Assembly: GCA_029242085.1 (NCBI GenBank)
Contig: JAQWUP010000010.1
Location: forward strand, 1-46,183
Direction: 5' to 3'
Length of the DNA: 46,183 nt
Origin: Porticoccaceae bacterium
Lineage (GTDB): Bacteria; Pseudomonadota; Gammaproteobacteria; Pseudomonadales; Porticoccaceae
The notes beneath the pieces are model-generated. The model searched no databases and was not told the origin of the DNA. It saw only the letters and a list, made by a program, of their open reading frames with translations. The stretch's first letter is position 1, and each line of letters begins with the position of its first letter. A program made the position numbers and the translations under genes. Below, piece by piece: positions 10,043 through 19,843 of this stretch.

Positions 10043-12226
10043 CTAACCAAAGGTACTGCGCCGAGTAATCTTCCACACATTGTGAATTCTGGGATTCCTC
10101 TCAAAATCCATATCCAATGCCTGCGCAGTTATATTCTCCACGGCAAACTGACGAGTAATCAGCTCGTCCATTTTAAATTTGCGGAAGTTATTGGAGAAAA
10201 TCAGTACCCCGTTGGGTGCCAGCTTGGTCATGGCATCTCTAATCAACTCGGCATGATCGCGCTGCACATCCAACACCGACTCCATCTTTTTAGAGTTTGA
10301 AAATGTCGGTGGGTCGAGCAAGATCAAATCAAAGTAATCGTTGTAGGTAGTTGCTTTTAACCACTGTAAGCAGTCAGCACGCTCTACCTCATGGGCAGTT
10401 GGATCGAGCTGATTTAGCTCAAAGTTGCGCCCTGCCCAATCCAGATAGGTGTTAGACATATCCACACTCAGGGACTCTTTAGCACCCCCAAGGGCCGCAT
10501 GAACAGTCGCCACTGCGGTATAGCAAAACAGGTTTAAAAACTTCTTACCCCTGGCCATCTCGCCAAGCATTTTGCGCACTGGGCGATGATCCAAAAATAG
10601 GCCGGTATCCAAATAGTCTGACAGGGTCACTTCTAACCTGGCGCGGCCCTCGCCAACAATCATAGACTCGCCCTGCTCCTCGGTCATACGCTGGTACTGG
10701 TTGTCACCCTTTTGCCGGCGGCGCTCTTTGTAAAACACCTTGCGGCCTGCTTTGGGGGCATAGGCTTTTACCGCTTCTTTAACCTCTGCGAAACGCTGGC
10801 GCGCATCTTTTTCGGGAATGGTCGCCGGTGGCGCGTATTCCTGCACATGAATAGCACCTTCATATATATCGATGGCCACCGAATACTCGGGGATATCGGC
10901 ATCATAGAGGCGGTAACAGCTAATATCGCTGCGCTTTAACCAGCCATCTAGACGGCGCTGGTTTTTCTTGAGGCGATTGACCAGCATTAAGGTGCCATCA
11001 CTTAATTCGCGGGCTGGCGCTGGCTGTTGCAAACGCGCGGCTATTTGTGCCGACTTTGAGGTCATGTCATCAAAAACTAACAGCTTACAGGGGATAGTGC
11101 CGTTGAAGAGACTGTATTGTTTGCGTGGACTTAGATCGGTTTCGCGGGCCAGATCCAGATTACCGGTAAAAATACCGGCTCGCCAACCGTCAAAGTTCTT
11201 TTGCAGCACGGTACCCAATTTTTGATACAGGGGAATAAGCTCATCAATCTCACCCAGACGCTCGCCATAGGGAGGGTTGGTTAGCAACAGTCCCCGCTCC
11301 GCAGTAGGTTTACCAAACTGATCTATGGGCTTATGGCCAAGGCGAATATGGTCATCTAACCCCGCATTTTCAATATTGGCCACTGTGTATTCCAGCACCC
11401 GGGGGTTGGCATCGTAGCCGCGAATATCCAGTTCGAGATTGTCCAAACCAGTAACCTTGCGCTGTTCGGCTTCCCCAATAATGCTGTCCCAGAGTTCAGC
11501 ATCGTGCTGTAACCAGTTCTGAAATCCATAGCGCTCCCGCAATAGACCCGGCGCTATATCGGCCGCCATCATTGCGCCTTCAATAATTAGCGTACCGCTA
11601 CCGCACATAGGGTCGAGCAGTGCACCGCCCTCGGCAGCCATATCTGGCCAGCCCGCGCGCAATAGCAGTGCCACGGCAAGATTCTCTTTGATCGGAGCGC
11701 TGCCCTGCCCGGTTCTATAACCGCGGCGATGCAGGCTTTCACCAGAAATATCCAAGGATACGGTGACTCGTCCCTTGTGCTGACGCACCTGAATACGAAT
11801 ATCCGGGTTCTTGGTATCCACATTGGGACGCTCACCTTCAACGCGGCGAATACGGTCAACAATGGCATCCTTAACCCGCTGGGAGCCATACATGGTGTTA
11901 TCAATAAGCCGCGAGGTGCCAATAAAGTCGATCGCAATACTCTGCTCGGCGGTAAAGTGACTCTCCCAAACAATATCATTACATTGTTGATATAGGTCAT
12001 CTGCCTCATTGAGCATAAAGCTGTGCAGCGGCATAAGGATTCGGTTGGCCAAACGAGACCAGAGGCAGGTGCGATAGGCCAATTCTAGAGAACCCTCAAA
12101 ATGCACCGCTGCCACAGTCTCCTTGGTACCAGTGGCACCCAGAGCCTGTAATTCCTCGGCTAAAAGTAGCTCTAGCCCCTTGGGGCAGGTAGCTAACCAG
12201 TCTTGATGCTCGTGCATTTGCGACAC
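10043..12226 (-). CDS. rlmKL: Bifunctional 23S rRNA methyltransferase RlmKL
   Basis: Two fused methyltransferases that in E. coli make m2G2445 (RlmL half) and m7G2069 (RlmK half) of 23S rRNA. The product is 727 aa against 702 in E. coli. The N-terminal half has a THUMP region, a SAM-binding DPMCGSGTLIIEGAMMA and the catalytic TNPPYGERLGE. The C-terminal half has FLNLFCYTAVATVHAALGGA and LILLDPPTFSNSKKM. The GTG at 12224-12226 follows an AAGGAA Shine-Dalgarno; an ATG three codons later is the alternative. It is divergent from rmf. Confidence 0.95.
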   Translation of the reverse strand: MSQMHEHQDWLATCPKGLELLLAEELQALGATGTKETVAAVHFEGSLELAYRTCLWSRLANRILMPLHSFMLNEADDLYQQCNDIVWESHFTAEQSIAIDFIGTSRLIDNTMYGSQRVKDAIVDRIRRVEGERPNVDTKNPDIRIQVRQHKGRVTVSLDISGESLHRRGYRTGQGSAPIKENLAVALLLRAGWPDMAAEGGALLDPMCGSGTLIIEGAMMAADIAPGLLRERYGFQNWLQHDAELWDSIIGEAEQRKVTGLDNLELDIRGYDANPRVLEYTVANIENAGLDDHIRLGHKPIDQFGKPTAERGLLLTNPPYGERLGEIDELIPLYQKLGTVLQKNFDGWRAGIFTGNLDLARETDLSPRKQYSLFNGTIPCKLLVFDDMTSKSAQIAARLQQPAPARELSDGTLMLVNRLKKNQRRLDGWLKRSDISCYRLYDADIPEYSVAIDIYEGAIHVQEYAPPATIPEKDARQRFAEVKEAVKAYAPKAGRKVFYKERRRQKGDNQYQRMTEEQGESMIVGEGRARLEVTLSDYLDTGLFLDHRPVRKMLGEMARGKKFLNLFCYTAVATVHAALGGAKESLSVDMSNTYLDWAGRNFELNQLDPTAHEVERADCLQWLKATTYNDYFDLILLDPPTFSNSKKMESVLDVQRDHAELIRDAMTKLAPNGVLIFSNNFRKFKMDELITRQFAVENITAQALDMDFERNPRIHNVWKITRRSTFG

Positions 12227-12437
12227 AAAAATTTCCTTTGATTACTTTGTGGAATAAAGCACCCCCTTAATAGACCATCTAAGTCTTCGACATATAGGGC
12301 AGTTTTTGGTCAACTGGTATAGGTGCTAAAGCGTGCACATTCTATCGCTCTTTACACAATTTTGTTTGATAAAAACTGCTCTCAGCAGATTTTATAAGCT
12401 GAATGGCAGTTTCCTAAATAAACCCTTAGGAGATGAT

Positions 12438-12644
12438 GTGAAAAAACACAAAAAAGATAAGGACCACCGCTCGTACGTAAAAGGCTACCAAGCCGCAGTT
12501 CAGCAACGCTCATTGGCAACTTGCCCCTATCAGCAACAGTCGATAATGGCATATCACTGGTCAAGAGGTTGGCGCGAAGGACGCGAGGACTACTGGAATG
12601 GATTTAACCAAGCCTCTTTCCAACAAAAAGTCGCTAGCCTGTAG
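12438..12644 (+). CDS. rmf: Ribosome modulation factor
   Basis: RMF dimerises 70S ribosomes into inactive 100S particles in stationary phase. The segment YVKGYQAAVQQRS, then CPYQ, then HWSRGWREGREDYWNGF matches the RMF pattern (GYQAG, CPYQ, WLGGWREA in E. coli). The GTG at 12438-12440 sits 5 nt after a strong AGGAG and gives 68 aa against 55 in E. coli. Longer readings from upstream ATGs lack a ribosome-binding site. The tail beyond WREGREDYW is longer than in E. coli. It stands alone, divergent from rlmKL and convergent with the glutamate dehydrogenase. Stringent or stationary control is known for the family but not visible here. Confidence 0.9.
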   Translation: MKKHKKDKDHRSYVKGYQAAVQQRSLATCPYQQQSIMAYHWSRGWREGREDYWNGFNQASFQQKVASL

Positions 12645-12719
12645 TACGAATCTTTTAATTAACAGATCTCTCACTAGCCTACTGGGCGAAAGCCTAAGCG
12701 AAGCTTCCAAAATAAACTT

Positions 12720-12740
12720 AAGCAGGAATTTATCCTGCTT
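12720..12740. other. Hairpin in the rmf 3' region
   Basis: AAGCAGGA (12720-12727) and TCCTGCTT (12733-12740) form a perfect 8-bp stem with a 5-nt loop. No T-run follows on either strand. It may protect the rmf mRNA 3' end or assist the terminator 35 nt further on. Confidence 0.45.
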
Positions 12741-12774
12741 CCGGCTCACAGAACAAAACATTTGCTGAGCCCAC

Positions 12775-12814
12775 AAAAAGGCCGCAACTCATGCGAAGTT
12801 GCGGCCTTTTTTTT
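12775..12814. terminator. Bidirectional Rho-independent terminator between rmf and NAD-GDH
   Basis: AAGGCCGCAACT and AGTTGCGGCCTT form a long GC-rich stem. Eight T follow on the plus side (12807-12814) and an A-run precedes it (12775-12779), which is a T-run on the minus strand. It lies between two convergent genes and can terminate both. Confidence 0.92.
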
Positions 12815-12839
12815 ATTCCAACTTTCTATTTACCAGGCT

Positions 12840-15800
12840 TTAAGCCGCGGCGCTGTCAACAGACGCCTGCACCAAATCCAATAACTCACGCAGGGCTACA
12901 GAAACCATAGCAAAATCGGGTGTACTGCCACGACGCAGTTCTTTGACCATAGACTTCCAGCGGCTTATCAATGGTGCCTGCTGAGTCTGCCAATGATCAA
13001 TCAGAGCGGAAATATTATCTTCATCATTCCCTTTTAATAAGCAGGCTGTCAGCTGACGCCGCTGGCTTTCCAGATCGTCCACATAGGATTCTCTGGCCAG
13101 GTCTTGCCAGCGATTATTGGGATTTAACTCTACAATCTGAGCCATAAACCAGTCCAACGACAACATTTCACCCAACTTGAAGCCGAGCTCTGCAACCAGT
13201 GTCACTGGACGATCTAGGCGCAGCGCCATCTCTGCGGTGCCCACACTGAGAAACATGCTGTCAGCTGCCGCCAATGTACCGGCCATGGCCTCATCGACAT
13301 CCCATTCCATCAGCCGTTCTTTTTCATCGGTCCACAGCTTGATCCACTCCTGCTCATGTAAGTCAGGCAGCTGCTCGAGAATGGTCTTAATCGGGGCGGT
13401 CATACTGTCGATCAAATCAGCACAACTAAGGTTAAGGCGACGATTGCGCAGCAGCCAGCGGGTGGTGCGGCGCACTAGCCGCATCAGGATATGCAACAGC
13501 TCTAGCTGAGTCGATGCCGACAGATTGGATCCATTGATCTCCAAGGTCTGCCACAGGGTCTCAATATCCAGAATATGCAGACTAATGGTGTAGGCGCGAA
13601 TAATATCACTGGCGCCGGCACCGGTAGACTCCATCTGGCGGAAGAAGAAGGTAAACCCAAGCCTATCGACCATATCATTGGCCAGCTGGGTCGCTGCAAT
13701 TTCTTGCCGCAGTTGGTGATCGGCCACCGCATCGCCGTAGCGCTGAATAAGCTCTGGTGGAAATGCATTGTCCACAGACTTAACCAGCCAAGGGTCGGAC
13801 AATAGGTCTGCGTCTAATAATGTTTCTTTGAGCATGACTTTGGCATAGCAGATCAACACCGAAAGCTCTGGTCTTGTCCACACTGGCTGATTGCGATTAA
13901 CCCGTTCATTTAGCTGGTCGTCGGTGGGCAAAAACTCCAGCTCTCGATCCAGCCGACCGCTCTCCTCAAGCCAGCCCATAAAGCGCTGGTATTCCGCATG
14001 CTGTTGGTCGCTGCGATGCAGGGCCAAACTAATCGCCTGAGTTTGTCGCGCATTATTGTGCAGTACTAAACCAGCCACGCTGTCGGTCATAGAGGCGAGA
14101 AAGCTATTGCGCTCTTCCATACTCAGACGGCCTGCCATCACTTCTTTATTGAGCAGAATTTTAATATTGACCTCATGGTCCGAGCAGTCGACACCAGCGG
14201 CATTATCAATAAAGTCGGTGTTGCACAGGCCGCCTTTAAGGCAAAACTCTATGCGGCCACGCTGGGTCATACCCAGATTGCCACCTTCGCCAAACACTTT
14301 GCAGAGCAGTTCTTTACCATTAACCCGCAGACTATCATTGGCTCTGTCCCCCACCTCGGCATTGTTCTCAGCCGTGGATTTCACATAGGTGCCAATACCG
14401 CCATTCCAAATCAAATCGACTTGGGACTTTAATATTGCGGTCATTAATTCCGTTGGGGTGACATTGGTTTGCTCAATATTAAAACGCGCCTTAATTTGTG
14501 GTGTCAGCTTTAAAGACTTGGCTGATCGAGAGTAGACTGCCCCGCCCTCAGATATCAATGATTTATCAAAGTCATCCCAGGTGGTTCTAGGTGTTTCAAA
14601 TAGGCGCTTGCGCTCGACAAAGGTTGTCGCTGAATCTGGATTGGGGTCAACAAAGATGTGCAGATGATTAAAGGCCGCAACCAGCTGAATATGCTCAGAT
14701 AACAGCATGCCATTGCCAAATACATCGCCGCCCATATCGCCAACACCGACCACGGTAAAGTCCTGCTTTTGAATATCAATGCCGATTTCCTGGAAATGGC
14801 GCTGCACTGCCACCCAGGCACCTCGAGCAGTAATACCCATACCTTTATGGTCATAGCCATTACCGCCGCCAGAGGCGAAGGCATCACCCATCCAGAAGTT
14901 ATTGGCCTCTGATATCTCATTGGCAATATCAGAGAAAGTCGCCGTGCCCTTATCCGCGGCCACCACCAGATAGGGATCATCCCCATCGCGGCGCACGACG
15001 TCCTCAGGGGGTATCACTTGGCCCTCGATTAGATTGTCACTTATATCTAAAAGAGCCTGTATATAGAGCATATAACTGGCTATACCCTCTTGTAGCCAAG
15101 CCTCACGACCCATTGCCATAGATGCCTGCTTAGCGACAAAACCACCTTTGGCTCCAGTGGGCACAATCACCGCATTTTTAACTTGCTGGGCTTTTACCAG
15201 ACCCAGCACCTCGGTGCGGTAGTCCTCTAGCCTATCGGACCAGCGCAGGCCGCCGCGAGCGACTTTACCGCCGCGCAGATGCACGCCTTCCACCCGTGGT
15301 GAGTAAACAAAAATCTCGAAAGCTGGGCGCGGTTTTGGCGCCAGTGAAATCTTCTCAGACTCCAGTTTTACTGAGATATAGGGTTTATTGGTGCCGTCTG
15401 CAAAGGTCTGGAAAAAATTAGTGCGCAGGGTTGCCTGAATCACTTCCAGGTAACTGCGGATAACATTGTCTTCACTAATATTGTCGACATTATCCAGCGC
15501 TTCAAGAATTTTTCTGGCCAACCCTTCTGAGCGTTCGGCGCGACTATCGCCGGCGTAACGCGGATCGAAATAGCTTTTAAACAGAGCCACCAGATTGCGG
15601 GTGATGTCTAAGTAGCGCGACAATGTATCGGCAATAAAATACTGGCTGTAGGAAATACCCAGCTGCTTTAAGTAGCGAGCATAGAGTCGCAACATAGCCA
15701 CTGCACGCCAGTCCAGACGAGCACCAATCACCAGACGATTAAAGCTATCGTTTTCTGCCTCGCCTTTCCACACAGTGCTCAGGGCTTCTTTAAAATTACC

Positions 15801-17708
15801 CTGCACCGCCTCTACATCAACATTAACATCGAGCGAAAATGACAGCTCGAATTCCTGTAGCCACACCTGACCTTCGCTATCTGGTTCAATAAGATAGGGA
15901 TGTTCCATCACCACTCGAAAACCGAGGTTTTCCAGCATCGGAATCATATCCGACAGCTGCAATGGCTGATCGCGGTGAAATAATTTTAACCGCAGGTGAC
16001 TATTCTCGGCTGCGTGCCTATGCTGCAGCGCAATAGCCAATTCGCCATCGCTTTCAAGGGCATCAAATAATGCGATATGGGTAAGGGCTTGCTGTGGGCT
16101 ATAGAGTTCTCGATAGGCCGCCGGAAATGCGCGTTGAAAACGCCGCGCCAATCCCGCGCCCTCAGTCTTCCCAGCGGCACTCACAGCAGTTTCGGCAAAC
16201 TCACCTGCCCAGTCGCGGGTAACTTGACGAACAATATCTTCCAACTGGCCGGTGTTAACTTCAAGGTACTTTTTATTGCGAACCTGATAGACCAGATAGA
16301 TTCTGACCAGCACCGATTCCGGCAAGAACTGAGTTGTAAACTCCGTCTCTATGGCGTCCAGCTCAGCCCCTATGGCCTGCTGAATTTTCATCCGTGACTG
16401 AGTACTAAAGGATTCTCTCGGCAGGTAGATGATACAGCTGACAAACTTATCAAAGGGATCTGGGTGTATAAACGCTTTGATAACTCGGCGCTCATAAATC
16501 TGCCAAATACCTATGGCCGTCTCGGCAAGGATTTCACGGCTAACAAAGAACAGTTCATCCCGTGGATGAAAATCTAAAATGGCCATTAGCGCTTTGCCAT
16601 CATGGCTGGTTTGTTTAAAACCAGAATTATCCATTACCCAGTTAACTTTGTTGCGCAACAGTGGAATACGGCGCGGACTGTAGGAGTAGAACTGCGAGGT
16701 GTACAGGCCCATAAAACGCACCTCACCACAGGGCTGACCCTGAGCATCAAAGCGTTTTACCACCACATAGTCTGAGTAAACATCACGGTGCACAGGAGAG
16801 CGTCGCGACGACTTGGTAATCGTCAGCAGATCATCGCCCTCGTAGAGTGCGCGGACACCGGGACCCAATTCCTCGACTAATTCCTCTCTTTGGCCACCGC
16901 TGTATTTTTTCAGCAGCCCGTGGCGACCATCCGGCACCTCAGTCAGATAAATACGTTCACCATCGGCTTCTAAATCAAATTCAGCGCAGCCGGTAAAGGT
17001 AAAATAGCCCTTGTAGATCCAACGCAAAAACTCCAGAGATTCTTCTAGCTGCTCTACTTTTGGCGCATTTTCCTGCAACTCCTCAATCAGGCTTTCAACC
17101 CGCTGACGCATCGGATCAAATGCAGCGACCACCACTTCAACATCGTCCAGTACCGACAGTAGTTCGCGGCGCAAGTCAGCTAGTTCAGACTCGGCGTGAA
17201 TATCAACTTCTATGGTAATCAAAGCCTCGCGCTCGGCATCCTCAGCATAATCTGAATGAATGCTATCCATCGCGCCCCGCTTGTCGCGCACCGCCCAGAC
17301 AGGATTACTCTGCAAGGTGAAAATATTGAGACCGCGACGATTGAGCACGATACGCAGAGAGTCCACCAGAAATGGCATATCCCGCTGATTGATATAAATA
17401 GTGGTATGGCCACTCGACCAGCCGTCGGACTCGGGGTCAGGATTAAATACTCGGACCTTGGCCCGACTGGCACTCTCGTCAGTCGTCAACTGATTCGCTG
17501 CCTCTGCGCTAAAACGACAAAGGCCCCAGAGATTCCAGAAGATATCCTCTCGCGGTCTAGCTAGATAGTCGGCATCGGGATAAAAGTGCATGGCGTTAGC
17601 AGTAAAGTTATCAAACTGCCTTACCTGAGATTTATTGAGATATTCACTGGCGATTTTATTGAGGGTCTGAATTAATTCAGCTCGCTGGCCCTTATTTTTT
17701 GCATCCAT
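12840..17708 (-). CDS. gdhB: NAD-specific glutamate dehydrogenase, large (about 180 kDa) class
   Basis: Oxidative deamination of glutamate to 2-oxoglutarate with NAD+, feeding amino-acid carbon into the TCA cycle. The 1622 aa match the large Bac_GDH class (PF05088) known from Pseudomonas and Streptomyces. A long N-terminal regulatory region, predicted to hold ACT-like modules, precedes the catalytic domain. That domain shows RGGLRWSDR, VIVPTGAKGGFVAKQ, the nucleotide-binding VVGVGDMGGDVFGNGMLLS, and GGNLGMTQRGRIEF. The ATG at 17706-17708 gives the family-like start MDAKNKGQRAELIQTLNKIA. A TATAAT box lies at 17735-17740 on the minus strand, though no strong -35 is seen. The gene symbol follows Pseudomonas usage. 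Confidence 0.95.
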   Translation of the reverse strand: MDAKNKGQRAELIQTLNKIASEYLNKSQVRQFDNFTANAMHFYPDADYLARPREDIFWNLWGLCRFSAEAANQLTTDESASRAKVRVFNPDPESDGWSSGHTTIYINQRDMPFLVDSLRIVLNRRGLNIFTLQSNPVWAVRDKRGAMDSIHSDYAEDAEREALITIEVDIHAESELADLRRELLSVLDDVEVVVAAFDPMRQRVESLIEELQENAPKVEQLEESLEFLRWIYKGYFTFTGCAEFDLEADGERIYLTEVPDGRHGLLKKYSGGQREELVEELGPGVRALYEGDDLLTITKSSRRSPVHRDVYSDYVVVKRFDAQGQPCGEVRFMGLYTSQFYSYSPRRIPLLRNKVNWVMDNSGFKQTSHDGKALMAILDFHPRDELFFVSREILAETAIGIWQIYERRVIKAFIHPDPFDKFVSCIIYLPRESFSTQSRMKIQQAIGAELDAIETEFTTQFLPESVLVRIYLVYQVRNKKYLEVNTGQLEDIVRQVTRDWAGEFAETAVSAAGKTEGAGLARRFQRAFPAAYRELYSPQQALTHIALFDALESDGELAIALQHRHAAENSHLRLKLFHRDQPLQLSDMIPMLENLGFRVVMEHPYLIEPDSEGQVWLQEFELSFSLDVNVDVEAVQGNFKEALSTVWKGEAENDSFNRLVIGARLDWRAVAMLRLYARYLKQLGISYSQYFIADTLSRYLDITRNLVALFKSYFDPRYAGDSRAERSEGLARKILEALDNVDNISEDNVIRSYLEVIQATLRTNFFQTFADGTNKPYISVKLESEKISLAPKPRPAFEIFVYSPRVEGVHLRGGKVARGGLRWSDRLEDYRTEVLGLVKAQQVKNAVIVPTGAKGGFVAKQASMAMGREAWLQEGIASYMLYIQALLDISDNLIEGQVIPPEDVVRRDGDDPYLVVAADKGTATFSDIANEISEANNFWMGDAFASGGGNGYDHKGMGITARGAWVAVQRHFQEIGIDIQKQDFTVVGVGDMGGDVFGNGMLLSEHIQLVAAFNHLHIFVDPNPDSATTFVERKRLFETPRTTWDDFDKSLISEGGAVYSRSAKSLKLTPQIKARFNIEQTNVTPTELMTAILKSQVDLIWNGGIGTYVKSTAENNAEVGDRANDSLRVNGKELLCKVFGEGGNLGMTQRGRIEFCLKGGLCNTDFIDNAAGVDCSDHEVNIKILLNKEVMAGRLSMEERNSFLASMTDSVAGLVLHNNARQTQAISLALHRSDQQHAEYQRFMGWLEESGRLDRELEFLPTDDQLNERVNRNQPVWTRPELSVLICYAKVMLKETLLDADLLSDPWLVKSVDNAFPPELIQRYGDAVADHQLRQEIAATQLANDMVDRLGFTFFFRQMESTGAGASDIIRAYTISLHILDIETLWQTLEINGSNLSASTQLELLHILMRLVRRTTRWLLRNRRLNLSCADLIDSMTAPIKTILEQLPDLHEQEWIKLWTDEKERLMEWDVDEAMAGTLAAADSMFLSVGTAEMALRLDRPVTLVAELGFKLGEMLSLDWFMAQIVELNPNNRWQDLARESYVDDLESQRRQLTACLLKGNDEDNISALIDHWQTQQAPLISRWKSMVKELRRGSTPDFAMVSVALRELLDLVQASVDSAAA

Positions 17709-17809
17709 GAGCGGGTTTTGAAACCTTTCTGTCTATTATAAGTCTGTAACTTGGTTTTATAATTTCCTGAGATCTAGGGTAACAAAGTTAAATCGCTTTA
17801 GGCTAGTAA

Positions 17810-17844
17810 AAACGCCGACGCGGAGGTATACAATAACGGCGTTT
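17810..17844. promoter_or_regulatory. Inverted repeat in the gdhB/moxR divergent region
   Basis: AAACGCCG (17810-17817) and CGGCGTTT (17837-17844) are perfect 8-bp inverted arms. They enclose a TATACAAT sequence (17827-17834) that resembles a plus-strand -10 box. The position, about 70-100 nt before the Bat operon start, suggests an operator over the promoter or a leader hairpin. No regulator is identified. Confidence 0.45.
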
Positions 17845-17913
17845 GAGTCTTGGCTAATTAGCCACTAGAATCTCCCACTTTCTATTTTTAACAGCAACTC
17901 GCAGAGGTTAGTT

Positions 17914-18867
17914 TTGCAGCAAAATATCAACCAACTCAAACAGTGGCTGGCCAGCAAAATTGTCGGTCAGGACCATCTTGTGGAACGCCTTATTATTGCG
18001 CTATTGGCGGATGGCCACCTGCTTGTCGAGGGTGCACCCGGTCTCGCCAAGACCAAGGCGATAAAAACCTTGTCAGAGGGCATCGAAGCCGACTTTCATC
18101 GCGTGCAATTTACCCCAGATTTGCTGCCAGCCGATATTACCGGCAGTGATATCTATCGTCCTCAAGAGGGTACCTTTGAGTTTCAAGCGGGACCCCTGTT
18201 TCACAACCTGGTGCTGGCCGATGAGATCAATCGCGCACCGGCCAAGGTGCAGTCTGCTCTGCTAGAGGCCATGGCCGAGCGGCAGATATCTGTCGGCAAA
18301 AACACCTATCAGTTGCCCGAGCTATTTTTAGTTATGGCCACGCAAAATCCCATTGAGCAGGAAGGCACCTACCCATTGCCAGAGGCGCAAATGGATCGCT
18401 TTCTAATGCATATTTTGGTCGACTACCCGGCACCGGAAACCGAGCGTCAAATTCTCGCCCTCTCACGCCAGGAAGCATTGGAACAGGCTCAGGAGACAAT
18501 TGAACAAATCAGCCAGACCACCTTGCTCGATGCCCGCAAACAGGCCCTTAATGTGCATATGGCGGAGCCAGTTGAAGAGTATCTAGTGCAGTTAATTCTC
18601 GCCACCAGAAACACTCAGGCCTATGACGGGGCCCTGGCCCAGTGGCTAGACTATGGCGCCAGCCCGAGGGCGACTATTGCTCTCGACCGCTGCAGCCGTG
18701 CTCTGGCCTGGCTGGAGGGACGTGACTTTGTTACTCCAGATGATGTTCGCGCCGTGGCCCATGATGTATTGCGCCACCGTCTCATTTTGAGTTTTGAAGC
18801 GGAGGCTAGCGGCGTAACTGCCAATCAGGTTATCGACAAACTATTGGCCACCGTGCCCTCGGCATGA
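17914..18867 (+). CDS. MoxR-family AAA+ ATPase
   Basis: AAA+ ATPase of the MoxR class, chaperone-like proteins that act with von Willebrand factor A (VWA) proteins. The product is 317 aa. Walker A GAPGLAKT is at residues 40-47 and Walker B LVLADE at about 99-104. MATQNPIEQEGTYPLPEAQMD holds the sensor 1 region and the MoxR signature, and GASPRATIAL holds sensor 2. The start is a TTG (17914-17916) preceded by AGAGG, which gives MQQNINQLKQWLASKIVGQD; no ATG fits. It is first of six tightly packed genes. Confidence 0.93.
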   Translation: MQQNINQLKQWLASKIVGQDHLVERLIIALLADGHLLVEGAPGLAKTKAIKTLSEGIEADFHRVQFTPDLLPADITGSDIYRPQEGTFEFQAGPLFHNLVLADEINRAPAKVQSALLEAMAERQISVGKNTYQLPELFLVMATQNPIEQEGTYPLPEAQMDRFLMHILVDYPAPETERQILALSRQEALEQAQETIEQISQTTLLDARKQALNVHMAEPVEEYLVQLILATRNTQAYDGALAQWLDYGASPRATIALDRCSRALAWLEGRDFVTPDDVRAVAHDVLRHRLILSFEAEASGVTANQVIDKLLATVPSA

Positions 18868-18877
18868 ACAGCCCGCT

Positions 18878-19843
18878 ATGATCGAAAGCCTTAGTCAGGA
18901 ACAGCTTAATCAGCATCCGGCAATCGCCAGCCTCGCCGATATGGTGCGCCTGCGCTATGGCGTGCGTGAACTCAGCGGGTTTCCAAAAATACAGGCGCGG
19001 CAGATGCTCGCCGGGGGCCATAAATCCAGTTTTCGCGGGCGCGGTATGGACTTTGATCAGGTGCGCCTTTATCAGCCCGGCGACGATGTACGCAGTATCG
19101 ATTGGCGCGTAACCGCCCGCACCCAGACGCCCCACACCAAGATATTTAGCGAAGAGCGGGAACGCCCTATACTGGTGATTACCGATCTGCGTGGGCCCAT
19201 GTTCTTTGGCAGCCAGCAGTTGAAATCTGTGGTTGCCTGCGAAATTTCAGCAGCTCTGGCATGGGCAGGCCTCAGCGCCAATGACCGCGCCGGCGGTGCG
19301 ATCTTTGGCCAGCAGCAACAGATTGATGTCAAGGCTCGCCGCAGCCATCATGCGGTCTTGCAGTTTATCCATGGCCTGCAAGAATACAGCGCCAAATTAC
19401 TAGAGCCCCAGCAAGACCGCTACAGTTTGGCAGAGATTCTCGAGGAATCACGCCGCTTTACCGCCACCGGTAGCAGTATTTTTATTGTCAGTGATTTCCA
19501 TGATCTGGACGACGACTGCGAACGTCACCTTTTCGAACTGGCCCGCCATGGCAGCTTAAATTTCTGTCATGTCTATGATGAGATTGAAGCCGTGCTGCCC
19601 GACCCGTCTCTCTACGCAGTCAGCGATGGTCAGCAACAAACTATGCTCGACACCGGCAACAATGAACTGCGACAACGCTTCGAAAAAGCCTTTGCCGATC
19701 GCAGCCTGCGTCTGCGTAAACTCAGTGAAAAATTTGCCGCTGGACTACTCCAATTTAGTACTGCCGACAATGTTATGTCGGTACTCAGTAGAGCCTATGG
19801 CAAGCGACGCAGCGGCGCACGCAACAGTAGCGGAGGTCGGTAG
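18878..19843 (+). CDS. DUF58 domain protein of the Bat operon
   Basis: 321 aa with the DUF58 signature GMDFDQVRLYQPGDD followed by VRSIDW at residues 57-76. The C-terminal part has a VWA-like fold outline (ILVITDLRGPMFFG, SIFIVSDFHDL). These proteins nearly always follow moxR and are thought to work with the ATPase on envelope targets; the exact function is unknown. It starts 10 nt after moxR and its TAG stop overlaps the GTG of the next gene by one base. Confidence 0.92.
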   Translation: MIESLSQEQLNQHPAIASLADMVRLRYGVRELSGFPKIQARQMLAGGHKSSFRGRGMDFDQVRLYQPGDDVRSIDWRVTARTQTPHTKIFSEERERPILVITDLRGPMFFGSQQLKSVVACEISAALAWAGLSANDRAGGAIFGQQQQIDVKARRSHHAVLQFIHGLQEYSAKLLEPQQDRYSLAEILEESRRFTATGSSIFIVSDFHDLDDDCERHLFELARHGSLNFCHVYDEIEAVLPDPSLYAVSDGQQQTMLDTGNNELRQRFEKAFADRSLRLRKLSEKFAAGLLQFSTADNVMSVLSRAYGKRRSGARNSSGGR

